From JAGNHN01 sp964590645 (lineage in GTDB: Bacteria > Bacteroidota > Bacteroidia > Bacteroidales > JAGNHN01), in contig CAZPYJ010000003.1 of NCBI GenBank assembly GCA_964590645.1, positions 1-64,000 of the forward strand: 64,000 bases of DNA. The letters run 5' to 3'. Of this stretch, positions 46,424 to 54,618 are shown one piece after another. A program made the position numbers and the translations under genes. Positions within the stretch are counted from its first letter, which is position 1. Every line of letters starts with the position of its first letter. The notes below the pieces were generated by a model. It ran no database searches. It was not told the origin of the DNA and saw only the letters and a list, made by a program, of their open reading frames with translations.

Positions 46424-46462
46424 TTAGATAATTAACTGATCTTTAAACTTAAGCTCATCGCA

Positions 46463-47380
46463 ATGGATACACAGACCCCCACTCCTGCTGCTCCGAAAGA
46501 AAAGAAATCGCGCACCCTGATTCTGATCCTGCTCCTGATCATTGTTGGTCTGGCCGGAGGATTGATCTTTCAGCTCTGCAATACCCGTACAATAATTGAA
46601 GAGAAGGTAATAGAAAACCTCACCCTGCAATCGGAGCTGGACTCACTGATGAATGAGCACAGCATCATCAAATACGAATACGGCGCGCTGACGGATTCTC
46701 TCGTGGGCAAAGACAGCCTGATACAAGCCAATGCCCAAGAGATCAAAAAACTGATTGCCTCACAGGCCGATTACTACCGTATCCGTAAAAAGCTCGACCT
46801 CCTGCGGGGCATCACCCAGGGCTATGTCAATACCATCGACTCCCTTTATACTGAAAACAAAAAACTTCAGGATGAGAACCTGGTGCTCACCGAGAAGTAT
46901 GAAGCGCAGGTGAGCATTTCACGTCAACTTGAGCAGGATAAAACCGAGCTTACCGACAAGGTGACCCGGGCTTCGGCGCTCAAAGCCTATAATATCAGCG
47001 CTGAAGGAATCCGTTACAAATCGTGGGGGGAAGGTGAAAAGGTGACCTACAAGGCCCGCCGGGTGGATGCCGTGAAAATCTGTTTCACCCTGAGTGAAAA
47101 TCCGGTGGCTGAACCCGGAAAACGCAACATTTATGTTCGACTCGCCCGCCCGGACAATGTCATCGTGACCCAGGGCAACGACGAAACATACACCTTTGAT
47201 TATCAGGGTGAAAAAATCAATTTCTCTATGAAACAGGAGGTCGACTACCAGAACAAAGCGATGGATGTTTGCCTCGACTGGGAAAAGGTAGCCGAAGGGC
47301 CGGCAATGAAGGGTGTATATCACATCTACATCTTTGTGGATGGGGAAGAAATCGGATACAGCCAGTTCGAACTGGAATAG
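46463..47380 (+). CDS. Single-pass membrane protein with coiled coil, unknown function
   Basis: 305 aa. A short proline-rich cytoplasmic start and KEKKSR precede one helix (residues ~18-38). A coiled coil follows at ~45-170 (KVIENLTLQSELDSLM, LYTENKKLQDENLVLTEKYE), then a C-terminal beta-rich domain of ~130 residues (VDAVKICFTLSENPV, IYVRLARPDNVIV, GVYHIYIFVDGEEIG). The fold of the last domain is not recognised; the order suggests a periplasmic head held off the membrane by a stalk. Convergent with the exosortase gene, 16 bases apart. Confidence 0.7.
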   Translation: MDTQTPTPAAPKEKKSRTLILILLLIIVGLAGGLIFQLCNTRTIIEEKVIENLTLQSELDSLMNEHSIIKYEYGALTDSLVGKDSLIQANAQEIKKLIASQADYYRIRKKLDLLRGITQGYVNTIDSLYTENKKLQDENLVLTEKYEAQVSISRQLEQDKTELTDKVTRASALKAYNISAEGIRYKSWGEGEKVTYKARRVDAVKICFTLSENPVAEPGKRNIYVRLARPDNVIVTQGNDETYTFDYQGEKINFSMKQEVDYQNKAMDVCLDWEKVAEGPAMKGVYHIYIFVDGEEIGYSQFELE

Positions 47381-47396
47381 GCTTTTGCCCTGCGTT

Positions 47397-47981
47397 TCAA
47401 ACTGAAGATTTCCGGGGGCGGAGGCGCTCTGTCCAGATCAGCCATAATCCGAAGATTACCACATAGAAGAGGGGGCGGAAGAGGTAATCGTGAAAGAGGC
47501 TGAAATATGGGGGATCGACCCACATCACCATACACAGGCCAAATACCCTGAACACATTTGTGATATGAATAAGCAGTATTCCCAGGGGAATAAACCAGGC
47601 TTTGTGTTTCCAGGCACCGGGCAAAAGGAGGATAAGCAAGGCAAATTGCAGCATTTGCTTCAGGCCTGAGCAGGAACCGTCCACGGCCACCCCCCCGCCA
47701 TCCGGCATATAAATGATCTGCCCGACAACAGCTACGTCTATCCCCAGCAGGTCGCGCACAATCCAAAGGGTTTGAAGAAAAACGATGCGGCCCATCCCTT
47801 CCAGGGTTTCCAGGCTCACCACAGTATGGCCCAGCACCTGATAATGTTGTTCATAAGCCCACCAGCGAAAGGCGTAGTGGATGCCCAGGGTGAGAATGAC
47901 AAAGATGCCCAGATTAAACAGGCGGGCATTGTCATCTCCGGATCGGAGCCGGTGGAAAAAAGATCGCATTGCGGACTTCAC
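47397..47981 (-). CDS. Exosortase family protein
   Basis: 194 aa, compact exosortase/archaeosortase. The catalytic triad is visible: Cys104 in VDGSCSGLKQM, Arg145 in HITNVFR, and His164 in LFHDYLFRP, each at the end of a membrane helix. Such enzymes cleave a C-terminal sorting signal at the outer face of the cytoplasmic membrane, often in exopolysaccharide loci. It follows the gene for a PID-type sorting-signal protein by 38 bases. I cannot assign it to a named Xrt subclass by eye. A Met five codons in (47969) is an alternative start. Confidence 0.85.
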   Translation of the reverse strand: MKSAMRSFFHRLRSGDDNARLFNLGIFVILTLGIHYAFRWWAYEQHYQVLGHTVVSLETLEGMGRIVFLQTLWIVRDLLGIDVAVVGQIIYMPDGGGVAVDGSCSGLKQMLQFALLILLLPGAWKHKAWFIPLGILLIHITNVFRVFGLCMVMWVDPPYFSLFHDYLFRPLFYVVIFGLWLIWTERLRPRKSSV

Positions 47982-48019
47982 GGTAGCTTATCAGTATTAT
48001 GCAACCTCTGGCGTTGCAG

Positions 48020-48280
48020 TCAGTCGTGTCGAATTGAGTATGATTCTGAAGTGGTCTTTTTCCTTTTCCATCGATGATAAAGCACCCACAAGCCGTAGAG
48101 GCCGGCAAGCAGCATCATTACGCCCAGGCCGCCATCGATGGGACTTCCGCCAACGGGAGGGTCGCCTCCACCCGGGCCACCCGGAGGAGGGTCAGGCTGG
48201 GCATACAGGCCGGTATGCAGGATTACCCATCCCAGCATCATCCCTGACACACGCATTAGCATTCTAAGGAAAAATCCCAT
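48020..48280 (-). CDS. Mini-protein with PID-CTERM-like sorting signal
   Basis: 86 aa. Signal peptide (~1-27, MLGWVILHTGLYA), then ~20 residues rich in Pro and Gly (QPDPPPGGPGGGDPPVGG), then SPIDGG at 46-51, one hydrophobic helix (~52-68) and a basic cluster (HRWKRKK). The tripartite tail (motif, helix, Arg/Lys) is the layout of PEP-CTERM-type exosortase substrates; PIDGG resembles the Bacteroidota PID-CTERM class from memory of family names. It sits directly before the exosortase gene. Almost nothing would remain as mature protein after cleavage. Start at MGFFLRML, since the longer frame has no signal peptide and runs into the upstream gene. Confidence 0.75.
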   Translation of the reverse strand: MGFFLRMLMRVSGMMLGWVILHTGLYAQPDPPPGGPGGGDPPVGGSPIDGGLGVMMLLAGLYGLWVLYHRWKRKKTTSESYSIRHD

Positions 48281-48359
48281 TGGATTAAAATAAAACAGCC
48301 TTCCAATCCGCGATTGTAAGGTAGCGAAGATATAAAATCGGGCTTTCTTTAGCAATATA

Positions 48360-49394
48360 TTATGCACTTCTGGCCCTTCGGAACAAAATATTGTACAAGG
48401 CTTTTCCAAAATACTTCAGATCGGTGCGCCAGGGATGCCTTTCATAGGCCTCCAGGTAGCGCATCTCAGATTCCATTATCTCCTCAAGACTTGAAGGAAG
48501 ATCAGCATAATAGGGCGGAATCAGTCCCGGTTTGTTTTTTATCCGCTTTTGCTTCAAGTCTTTGTGATACAATTCAAAAAAATGCTGGCTTAAAGGCCTG
48601 ACGCCGATCAACTTCATTTCTCCCCTCAACAGGTTGATCAGCATCGGAATCTCGTCAATCCAGAAACGCCGCATAATTCGGCCCAGGGTGGAGATGCGAA
48701 AATCCCGGTCGAGCTTGCCCCCTTCTTTCAAAGCGTAAAGATTATACACATAGTCCTGAAGATATTCAGAATAAGCGTGCATAGTCCGCAGCTTGTATAC
48801 TTCTATGACCTTTCCGTCCTTGCCAATGCGGGGAAGCCGGATCAGAATTCCGGTATTCTTCTCTTTCAGCATTCCCGGCTCCCTTTCCTTACGGCAGAGA
48901 AAAAAGAGGAACTTTCCCACCTGCCGGGCATCTTCAATAAGAAAGCCGGCCAATGTCAGTCTTCCGAAGGTTTCAGCACGCGACAGCACCCGGTTATTGC
49001 CGCGCGTGAGATAAAAGTATATCCTGCGCGTCATCCGCAACTTCGGGAATACCCGCTTTACAATGAAATCGAGAGAATAGTATAGATAATTCAGTCCTGG
49101 CGGGTATTTTTTCAGTATCCTTTTTTTGCGTAGAACATACGTCTCTACAAAACCAATGAAAAGTCCCTCGGGCTTTAACTTGTGGTTAACTGAGGCGAAA
49201 AATTCATTCAAATTCTGAATATCGTTGATCCTCCTCAAATTGACGACACTTTGAAAAGCTTCATCATCCTCCTTTTCAATATTGAATACGCTGGTGGTGG
49301 AAAGGGTAAGGTTATCGGGTGCGCCCAGGTCGCAATGGCAGCTGACGTAGGCAAAAGCCTCGTTCCCTATGGTATCCAGAATCAGTTCTTTCAT
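48360..49394 (-). CDS. Atypical sugar-phosphate transferase with degenerate N-terminal half
   Basis: 344 aa. Residues ~180-344 match bacterial sugar transferases (polyprenyl-phosphate phosphosugar transferases): VYKLRTMHAYSEYLQDY, RISTLGRIMRRFWIDEIPML, LRGEMKLIGVRPLS, KPGLIPPYY. The usual N-terminal membrane helix and KRxxD start are absent. Residues 1-165 instead resemble the C-terminal part of a methyltransferase fold (NEFFASVNHKLKPEGLFIG) without any SAM glycine motif. Expected role: start of lipid-linked glycan synthesis. It has its own -7 box 15 bases upstream, diverging from cysC, and precedes the PID-CTERM gene by 79 bases. Confidence 0.75.
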   Translation of the reverse strand: MKELILDTIGNEAFAYVSCHCDLGAPDNLTLSTTSVFNIEKEDDEAFQSVVNLRRINDIQNLNEFFASVNHKLKPEGLFIGFVETYVLRKKRILKKYPPGLNYLYYSLDFIVKRVFPKLRMTRRIYFYLTRGNNRVLSRAETFGRLTLAGFLIEDARQVGKFLFFLCRKEREPGMLKEKNTGILIRLPRIGKDGKVIEVYKLRTMHAYSEYLQDYVYNLYALKEGGKLDRDFRISTLGRIMRRFWIDEIPMLINLLRGEMKLIGVRPLSQHFFELYHKDLKQKRIKNKPGLIPPYYADLPSSLEEIMESEMRYLEAYERHPWRTDLKYFGKALYNILFRRARSA

Positions 49395-49408
49395 CGCTTT
49401 CTCCGCAG

Positions 49409-49416
49409 CAAAATTA
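49409..49416 (-). promoter_or_regulatory. TAnnTTTG -7 box of the sugar transferase gene
   Basis: Reads TAATTTTG on the minus strand, 14 bases before the ATG; likely drives sugar transferase, PID-CTERM protein and exosortase. Confidence 0.55.
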
Positions 49417-49484
49417 GCGAATGCCGGGGATATTGATGTTTTATACCGGAAGGAAACCCAGGTAAGATTCTTGGCTGGTTTTCT

Positions 49485-49492
49485 TATCTTTG
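49485..49492 (+). promoter_or_regulatory. TAnnTTTG -7 box of the cysCDN operon
   Basis: TATCTTTG with a TTGG about 14 bases upstream. Its position rules out the most upstream ATG of the cysC frame (49490). Confidence 0.65.
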
Positions 49493-49534
49493 CGGCCATT
49501 CAAAAGAATGCTGAACCCAGGAAAAAAACAAGGA

Positions 49535-50152
49535 ATGAAAGATAGCTCTCCACGAGATCTTTTCCCTCCCGACCAGGAACGAATCAAACAAAGGGCTGAG
49601 AAGGAAAATCTCCTCAGGCAGCGTTCCCGTGTTATCTGGCTCTCCGGACTGTCGGGGGCGGGCAAAACCACCATAGGCAGTGCCCTGGAGGATGCCCTTT
49701 TCAAAAAAGGCTTTCTCACCCAGATCCTTGATGGGGACATCGTGCGCAGCGGCATCAACAACAACCTGCACTTCACCCTGGAAGACCGTTTGGAAAACAT
49801 CCGCCGCATCGCGGAAGTTTCCAAGCTGTTCCTGAACTGCGGCATCATTATTATCAACTGCTTTATCACCCCTACCAACGAGATGCGAAAAATGGTCAGG
49901 GACATCATAGGCAAAGAGAATCTGGTGGAAGTGTACATCAATGCCCCCCTGGCTGTATGCGAAGAAAGGGATACCAAAGGATTGAATGGCAAAGCCCGCC
50001 GGGGAGAGATTAAGAACTTCACCGGCATCAATTCTCCCTTCGATGAACCGGATCAGGCAGATATTGAGATCCGGACAGATTTGATGAACATCGATGCCTC
50101 GGCCGGCAAGCTCCTGGATTTTATCCTTCCAATGATCTCTTATGAGGGCTGA
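49535..50152 (+). CDS. cysC: Adenylylsulfate (APS) kinase
   Basis: 205 aa. P-loop GLSGAGKTT at residues ~37-45; DGDIVRSGINNNLHF and RIAEVSKLFLNCG are the APS-site and lid regions. Phosphorylates APS to PAPS. Start at MKDSSPRD chosen: AAGGA lies just before it and the -7 box is 43 bases upstream; a Met at 49508 is possible but leaves a very short leader. First gene of cysC-cysD-cysN. Confidence 0.93.
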   Translation: MKDSSPRDLFPPDQERIKQRAEKENLLRQRSRVIWLSGLSGAGKTTIGSALEDALFKKGFLTQILDGDIVRSGINNNLHFTLEDRLENIRRIAEVSKLFLNCGIIIINCFITPTNEMRKMVRDIIGKENLVEVYINAPLAVCEERDTKGLNGKARRGEIKNFTGINSPFDEPDQADIEIRTDLMNIDASAGKLLDFILPMISYEG

Positions 50153-50178
50153 TCATCCTTTTTTCAAAAAGAAAAACA

Positions 50179-51084
50179 ATGAAGAAATACAATCTGAATC
50201 ATCTGCAGGAACTGGAATCGGAGGCCATCTTCATAATGCGCGAACTGGCGGCCCAGTTTGAAAACCCCTGCCTCTTGTTTTCAGGAGGGAAAGACTCTAT
50301 CGTGCTGGTACACCTGGCCCGCAAAGCTTTCTGGCCTGCCCTGATTCCCTTTCCCCTCGTCCATATCGACACCGGGCACAATTTTGAAGAGACCCTCACT
50401 TTCCGCGATACGCTGGTGGAAAAAATCAAGGCACGACTGATCGTTGGCTCAGTACAGGAGTCGATTGACCAGGGACGGGTACAGGAGGAAAAGGGCTTCA
50501 ATGCCAGCCGCAATGTGCTGCAAACCGTAACCCTGCTGGATACCATCGGGAAATACAAATTTGATGCTGCGATAGGGGGAGGAAGAAGAGATGAAGAAAA
50601 GGCACGGGCCAAGGAACGCTTCTTCTCCCATCGGGACGAATTTGGCCAGTGGGATCCCAAAAACCAGCGTCCGGAACTTTGGAATCTCTTCAATGGACGC
50701 AAGAACCTGGGCGAACATTTCAGGGTTTTTCCGATCAGCAACTGGACCGAAATGGATGTGTGGCAATACATCTATATGGAGAATATTGAAATCCCCGATC
50801 TCTACTTCACCCACGAAAGGGAGGTTTTCTACCGCGACGGCGTCTGGCTGGCCGCCTACGACTTTATGACCCGCCGTCCTGAGGAAACTGTGGAAATGAA
50901 GAGGGTCCGGTGCCGCACCATCGGCGATATTTCCTGTACCGGACTAAGCCTTTCGACTGCAGAAAACCTGGAAGACATCATTGGGGAAATTGCGGCCACC
51001 CGTGTGACGGAAAGAGGGGGAAGAGCAGATGATCAGCGATCGGAAGCCGCAATGGAGGACCGCAAAAAAGAAGGCTATTTCTAA
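50179..51084 (+). CDS. cysD: Sulfate adenylyltransferase subunit 2
   Basis: 301 aa, PP-loop ATP pyrophosphatase with LLFSGGKDSIVLVHLA near residue 35, HIDTGHNFEET, the GGGRRDEEKARAKER segment and NWTEMDVWQYI. It forms the catalytic half of ATP sulfurylase with CysN, making APS from sulfate and ATP. The last ~15 residues (RSEAAMEDRKKEGYF) form the family's C-terminal tail. 26 bases after cysC. Confidence 0.95.
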   Translation: MKKYNLNHLQELESEAIFIMRELAAQFENPCLLFSGGKDSIVLVHLARKAFWPALIPFPLVHIDTGHNFEETLTFRDTLVEKIKARLIVGSVQESIDQGRVQEEKGFNASRNVLQTVTLLDTIGKYKFDAAIGGGRRDEEKARAKERFFSHRDEFGQWDPKNQRPELWNLFNGRKNLGEHFRVFPISNWTEMDVWQYIYMENIEIPDLYFTHEREVFYRDGVWLAAYDFMTRRPEETVEMKRVRCRTIGDISCTGLSLSTAENLEDIIGEIAATRVTERGGRADDQRSEAAMEDRKKEGYF

Positions 51085-51112
51085 ATCAAGACCCAAAAGC
51101 ACTTATACAATT

Positions 51113-52402
51113 ATGGATCAGCATACTGAACCGGCTTTTTCAAACAAAGCATATTTGGATATGGAGCTGCTGCGCTTTACAACCGCCGGCAGTGTGGACG
51201 ATGGCAAAAGCACCCTGATCGGGCGATTGCTTTATGATTCCAAATCCATCTTTGAAGATCAGCTTGAAGCCGTTAAAAGAGCCAGCATAAAAAAGGGCGG
51301 AGAGCATATCAACCTGGCTCTCCTGACCGATGGCCTCCGCGCAGAAAGAGAACAAGGCATCACCATCGACGTGGCCTACCGCTATTTTGCCACCCCGAAA
51401 CGGAAGTTCATCATCGCCGATACACCCGGGCACATCCAATACACCCGGAATATGGTGACCGGTGCCTCCACAGCCAATGCGGCCATCATTCTTATCGATG
51501 CACGCAATGGAGTGATAGAGCAAAGCTACCGCCATTCCTACATATCCAGTCTGCTGCAAATCCCCCATATCATCGTCTGCGTGAATAAAATGGATCTGGT
51601 GAACTGGGATGAAGAAGTGTATGAGAAGATCAAAGACGACTTCAAGGCCTTTGCCGCCAAGTTGGCCATCCGTGATGTGCGCTTTGTACCCATCAGTGCC
51701 CTGCTGGGAGACAATGTGGTGGAAGCTTCTAAAAATATGCCCTGGTACGGAGGCGGTACCCTGCGCTACATCCTGGAGAATATCCATATTGGCAGCGACC
51801 ACAACCGCATCGACCCGCGCTTCCCGGTGCAGTATGTAATCCGGCCGGAAAGCAATGAATACCACGATTTCCGGGGTTATGCCGGTCGGGTGGCAGGCGG
51901 GGTCTTTCGCAAAGGCGATAAGGTAATGGTCTTGCCTTCGGGCTTTACCTCCCACATCAAAGGCATCCATACGATGACCGGAGAACTGGAGGAAGCTTTT
52001 CCCCCGCAGAGTGTGGTAATCACCCTGGAAGATGAGCTGGATATCAGCCGGGGTGATATGATTGTCAGGGAGAACAATGTTCCGGAAGTATCCCAGGATA
52101 TCGACATTATGATCTGCTGGATGCACGAAAGGCCTATGCAGCTCAATGGGAAATACATCCTGATGCATACCACACGCCAGTTGAAGTGTCTGGTGAAGGA
52201 AATAAAGTACAAAGTGGATGTGAACAACCTGCATAGAATTGAAGATGGGAATGGCCTGAATATGAATGATATTGCCAGGGTTAGTCTTCGCTCCACCAAA
52301 CCCATCTTTGCTGACCCTTATCGTACGAACCGCATCACCGGCAGCCTCATCCTGGTGGATGAAGCCACCAACGAAACCGTTGGTGCCGGTATGATCGTCT
52401 GA
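51113..52402 (+). CDS. cysN: Sulfate adenylyltransferase subunit 1 (GTPase)
   Basis: 429 aa, EF-Tu-like GTPase. G1 GSVDDGKSTLIGR, G3 DTPGH, G4 NKMD are all present, followed by two beta-barrel domains. It couples GTP hydrolysis to APS synthesis by CysD. Without a fused APS-kinase domain, consistent with separate cysC. Start at MDQHTEPAF; the longer frame overlaps cysD. No cysH or cysIJ follows; a nucleotide-sugar gene with its own promoter comes next. Confidence 0.95.
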   Translation: MDQHTEPAFSNKAYLDMELLRFTTAGSVDDGKSTLIGRLLYDSKSIFEDQLEAVKRASIKKGGEHINLALLTDGLRAEREQGITIDVAYRYFATPKRKFIIADTPGHIQYTRNMVTGASTANAAIILIDARNGVIEQSYRHSYISSLLQIPHIIVCVNKMDLVNWDEEVYEKIKDDFKAFAAKLAIRDVRFVPISALLGDNVVEASKNMPWYGGGTLRYILENIHIGSDHNRIDPRFPVQYVIRPESNEYHDFRGYAGRVAGGVFRKGDKVMVLPSGFTSHIKGIHTMTGELEEAFPPQSVVITLEDELDISRGDMIVRENNVPEVSQDIDIMICWMHERPMQLNGKYILMHTTRQLKCLVKEIKYKVDVNNLHRIEDGNGLNMNDIARVSLRSTKPIFADPYRTNRITGSLILVDEATNETVGAGMIV

Positions 52403-52433
52403 GCCTGCTGCTGGATTGCTGCGCCATTTGTTT

Positions 52434-52441
52434 TACCTTTG
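52434..52441 (+). promoter_or_regulatory. TAnnTTTG -7 box before the LegB-like gene
   Basis: TACCTTTG, 18 bases upstream of the ATG, 31 bases after cysN. Confidence 0.6.
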
Positions 52442-52459
52442 GGGCAAGCTCTGCCATCT

Positions 52460-53458
52460 ATGCGTTTTCAATCCCGTAAGATTTTAGTCACCGGCGCCGA
52501 TGGATTCATCGGCAGCCATCTCTGCGAACAATTGGTTCGCGAAGGGGCCCGGGTGAGGGCAATGGTGTATTACAATGCCTTTGGCCATTGGGGTTGGCTC
52601 GACGATCTTCCTCAGGAGGTGCTATCAGAGATAGAAGTGGTAATGGGGGATGTGCGTGATCCCGAAAGTACCGCCCGGCTTACTGAAGGCTGTGACCTGA
52701 TTTTCCACCTGGCTGCCCTGATCGGCATCCCTTACAGTTATCAGGCCCCGGCAAGTTATCTGGACACCAATGCCGCCGGAACCCTTCATATTCTACAGGC
52801 GGCAAAGCGCCACGCCTGCGAACGCATCCTCATTACTTCCACCTCGGAGGTTTACGGAAGTGCACAGTATATCCCCATCGACGAAAGCCACCCCCGCCAG
52901 CCACAGTCGCCCTACAGCGCCAGTAAAATCGCGGCAGATGCCCTGGCCTTGTCCTTCTACCACAGCTTTCAACTCCCTGTTGTCATCGCCCGCCCCTTCA
53001 ACACTTTCGGCCCCCGACAATCGGCCCGTGCCGTGATCCCCACCATTATCACCCAACTGCTGGCAGAGAAACCCGAGATTGTTCTCGGCGCGCTGCATCC
53101 CTTGCGCGACCTTGTTTTTGTGGAGGATACGGTGGAAGGACTGATACGCCTGGCGCTGAGTGAAAAAGCCCTTGGCCGTGAAGTGAATATTGCCACCGGC
53201 GAGAATATTGCTGTTATCGCCCTGGCGCAATTGCTAATTTCTATGATTCGCCCCGGCACACCCATACGCCAGGATAGCCAACGCCTCAGACCGCAGGGCA
53301 GTGAGGTGGACCAACTGCTGGGAGACCCCAGACTGCTGAAGAAAGTGTGTAAGTGGAAACCTGCCATTCCGCTGAGAGAGGGCCTTGAAAAAACCATCGC
53401 CTGGTTTCAGGAGCACAATGATCCCAAAAGGTATAAGACGGATGCATACACCCTTTGA
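52460..53458 (+). CDS. LegB-like nucleotide-sugar 4,6-dehydratase
   Basis: 332 aa extended SDR. GADGFIGSHL near residue 15, then the LegB-type MVYYNAFGHWGWLD segment, TSTSEVYG, YSASK (YxxxK) and RPFNTFGPRQSARAVIPTI. These regions match the dehydratase that begins legionaminic acid-type synthesis (UDP- or GDP-GlcNAc to the 4-keto-6-deoxy sugar). Coupled to an aminotransferase by a 17-base overlap. The rest of a legionaminate pathway (LegG, LegI, LegF) is absent here, so the product may be a 4-amino-4,6-dideoxy sugar used directly. Confidence 0.85.
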   Translation: MRFQSRKILVTGADGFIGSHLCEQLVREGARVRAMVYYNAFGHWGWLDDLPQEVLSEIEVVMGDVRDPESTARLTEGCDLIFHLAALIGIPYSYQAPASYLDTNAAGTLHILQAAKRHACERILITSTSEVYGSAQYIPIDESHPRQPQSPYSASKIAADALALSFYHSFQLPVVIARPFNTFGPRQSARAVIPTIITQLLAEKPEIVLGALHPLRDLVFVEDTVEGLIRLALSEKALGREVNIATGENIAVIALAQLLISMIRPGTPIRQDSQRLRPQGSEVDQLLGDPRLLKKVCKWKPAIPLREGLEKTIAWFQEHNDPKRYKTDAYTL

Positions 53459-54614
53459 GCCCATCTTTACTTTTATCCGCCGGATTTATGGGGAGGAGGG
53501 TGAAATTCATCTGCACCAGCCCCTCTTCGGGCCGGAGGAAGAAGAAGCCGTGCTCCATTGCCTCCGTACTACTGATGTGGCCGCCACCGGGGAATATGTT
53601 GCCACTTTTGAAAAACTGCTGACAGACTACAGCGGTGCCCGTCACGCGGTGGCCTGTGTGAATGGCACGGCAGCACTGCATCTGGCCCTCATCGCCCTGG
53701 GCATAGGCGCCGGAGATGTTATCCTGACGCAAGCCCTGACTTTTGTCGCTACCCGAAATGCCATTCTTTACAGCGGGGCAGAACCCCTCTTTCTGGATAT
53801 AGAAGCGGATCAGCTCAGCCTGGATCCTGTCCTCCTCCGCAACTGGTTGGAAAGAAATTCGGTACAAAAAGCCGGACAAACTTTCCTACGGTCAGATGGA
53901 CGGCGGGTAGCCGCCTGCCTGCCGGTACATACCTTCGGCATTCCGGCCAGGATCAAAAACATTGCATTGGTTTGTCAGGACTTTGGGATTCCCCTGATCG
54001 AAGATGCCGCAGAAGCACTGGGTTCCTTTTATGAGAAACAGCATTGTGGAACTTTCGGCAAAGCCGGCATCCTCAGCTTTAATGGCAATAAGCTTATTAC
54101 CACCGGAGGCGGGGGAGCGCTCATCACCGATGATGAGGCCCTGGCAAATAAAGTGCGCCACCTGAGTACCCAGGCAAAACAAGCCCATCCCTTTGAATAT
54201 GTGCACGATGCCATTGGCTATAACTACCGGATGCCCAACATTAATGCCGCCATCGGCTGTGCCCAAATGAGGAAGCTGAAAGCCAAACTGGCTTCAAAAA
54301 AAGCGCTGGGAGAGGCCTATGAAGATTTCTTCTCCTCCCGGCCGGAGGAGGTGATAAAAACAACGTCTCCGCTCGAATGGAACTACTGGCTGAACAGCAT
54401 CCTGCTGAAAGATGCCCTTGAGAAAGACCTGTTCATCAAAGAAGCCCACCGGAATGGCATCCGTGTAAGGCCTGCCTGGAAACCCGTACACCACGATGCG
54501 GAAGGAAAACGTATCGGAATGGCGCCTCTACCGCTGGACCGGACGGAAGACATTTACCTCCGACTGGTCAACCTGCCCAGCAGCCCGCCCGATGAAAAAA
54601 ACTTCTACGAATAG
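53442..54614 (+). CDS. LegC-like PLP-dependent sugar aminotransferase
   Basis: 390 aa, DegT/DnrJ/EryC1 family. HLHQPLFGPEEEEAV and AATGEYVATFEKLL at the N-terminus fit the LegC branch. NGTAALHLAL binds PLP phosphate, EDAAEALGS is the Asp motif and SFNGNKLITTGGGG holds the PLP Lys. Aminates the C4 keto group produced by the LegB-like enzyme. Start at MHTPFEP, inside the legB end; a Met at 53418 would give a longer overlap. Confidence 0.85.
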   Translation: MHTPFEPIFTFIRRIYGEEGEIHLHQPLFGPEEEEAVLHCLRTTDVAATGEYVATFEKLLTDYSGARHAVACVNGTAALHLALIALGIGAGDVILTQALTFVATRNAILYSGAEPLFLDIEADQLSLDPVLLRNWLERNSVQKAGQTFLRSDGRRVAACLPVHTFGIPARIKNIALVCQDFGIPLIEDAAEALGSFYEKQHCGTFGKAGILSFNGNKLITTGGGGALITDDEALANKVRHLSTQAKQAHPFEYVHDAIGYNYRMPNINAAIGCAQMRKLKAKLASKKALGEAYEDFFSSRPEEVIKTTSPLEWNYWLNSILLKDALEKDLFIKEAHRNGIRVRPAWKPVHHDAEGKRIGMAPLPLDRTEDIYLRLVNLPSSPPDEKNFYE

Positions 54615-54618
54615 GCCT

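Noticed and set aside
51140..52234. 364-codon minus-strand open frame opposite cysN
   Set aside because: cysN has all GTPase motifs on the plus strand; the antisense frame shows none.
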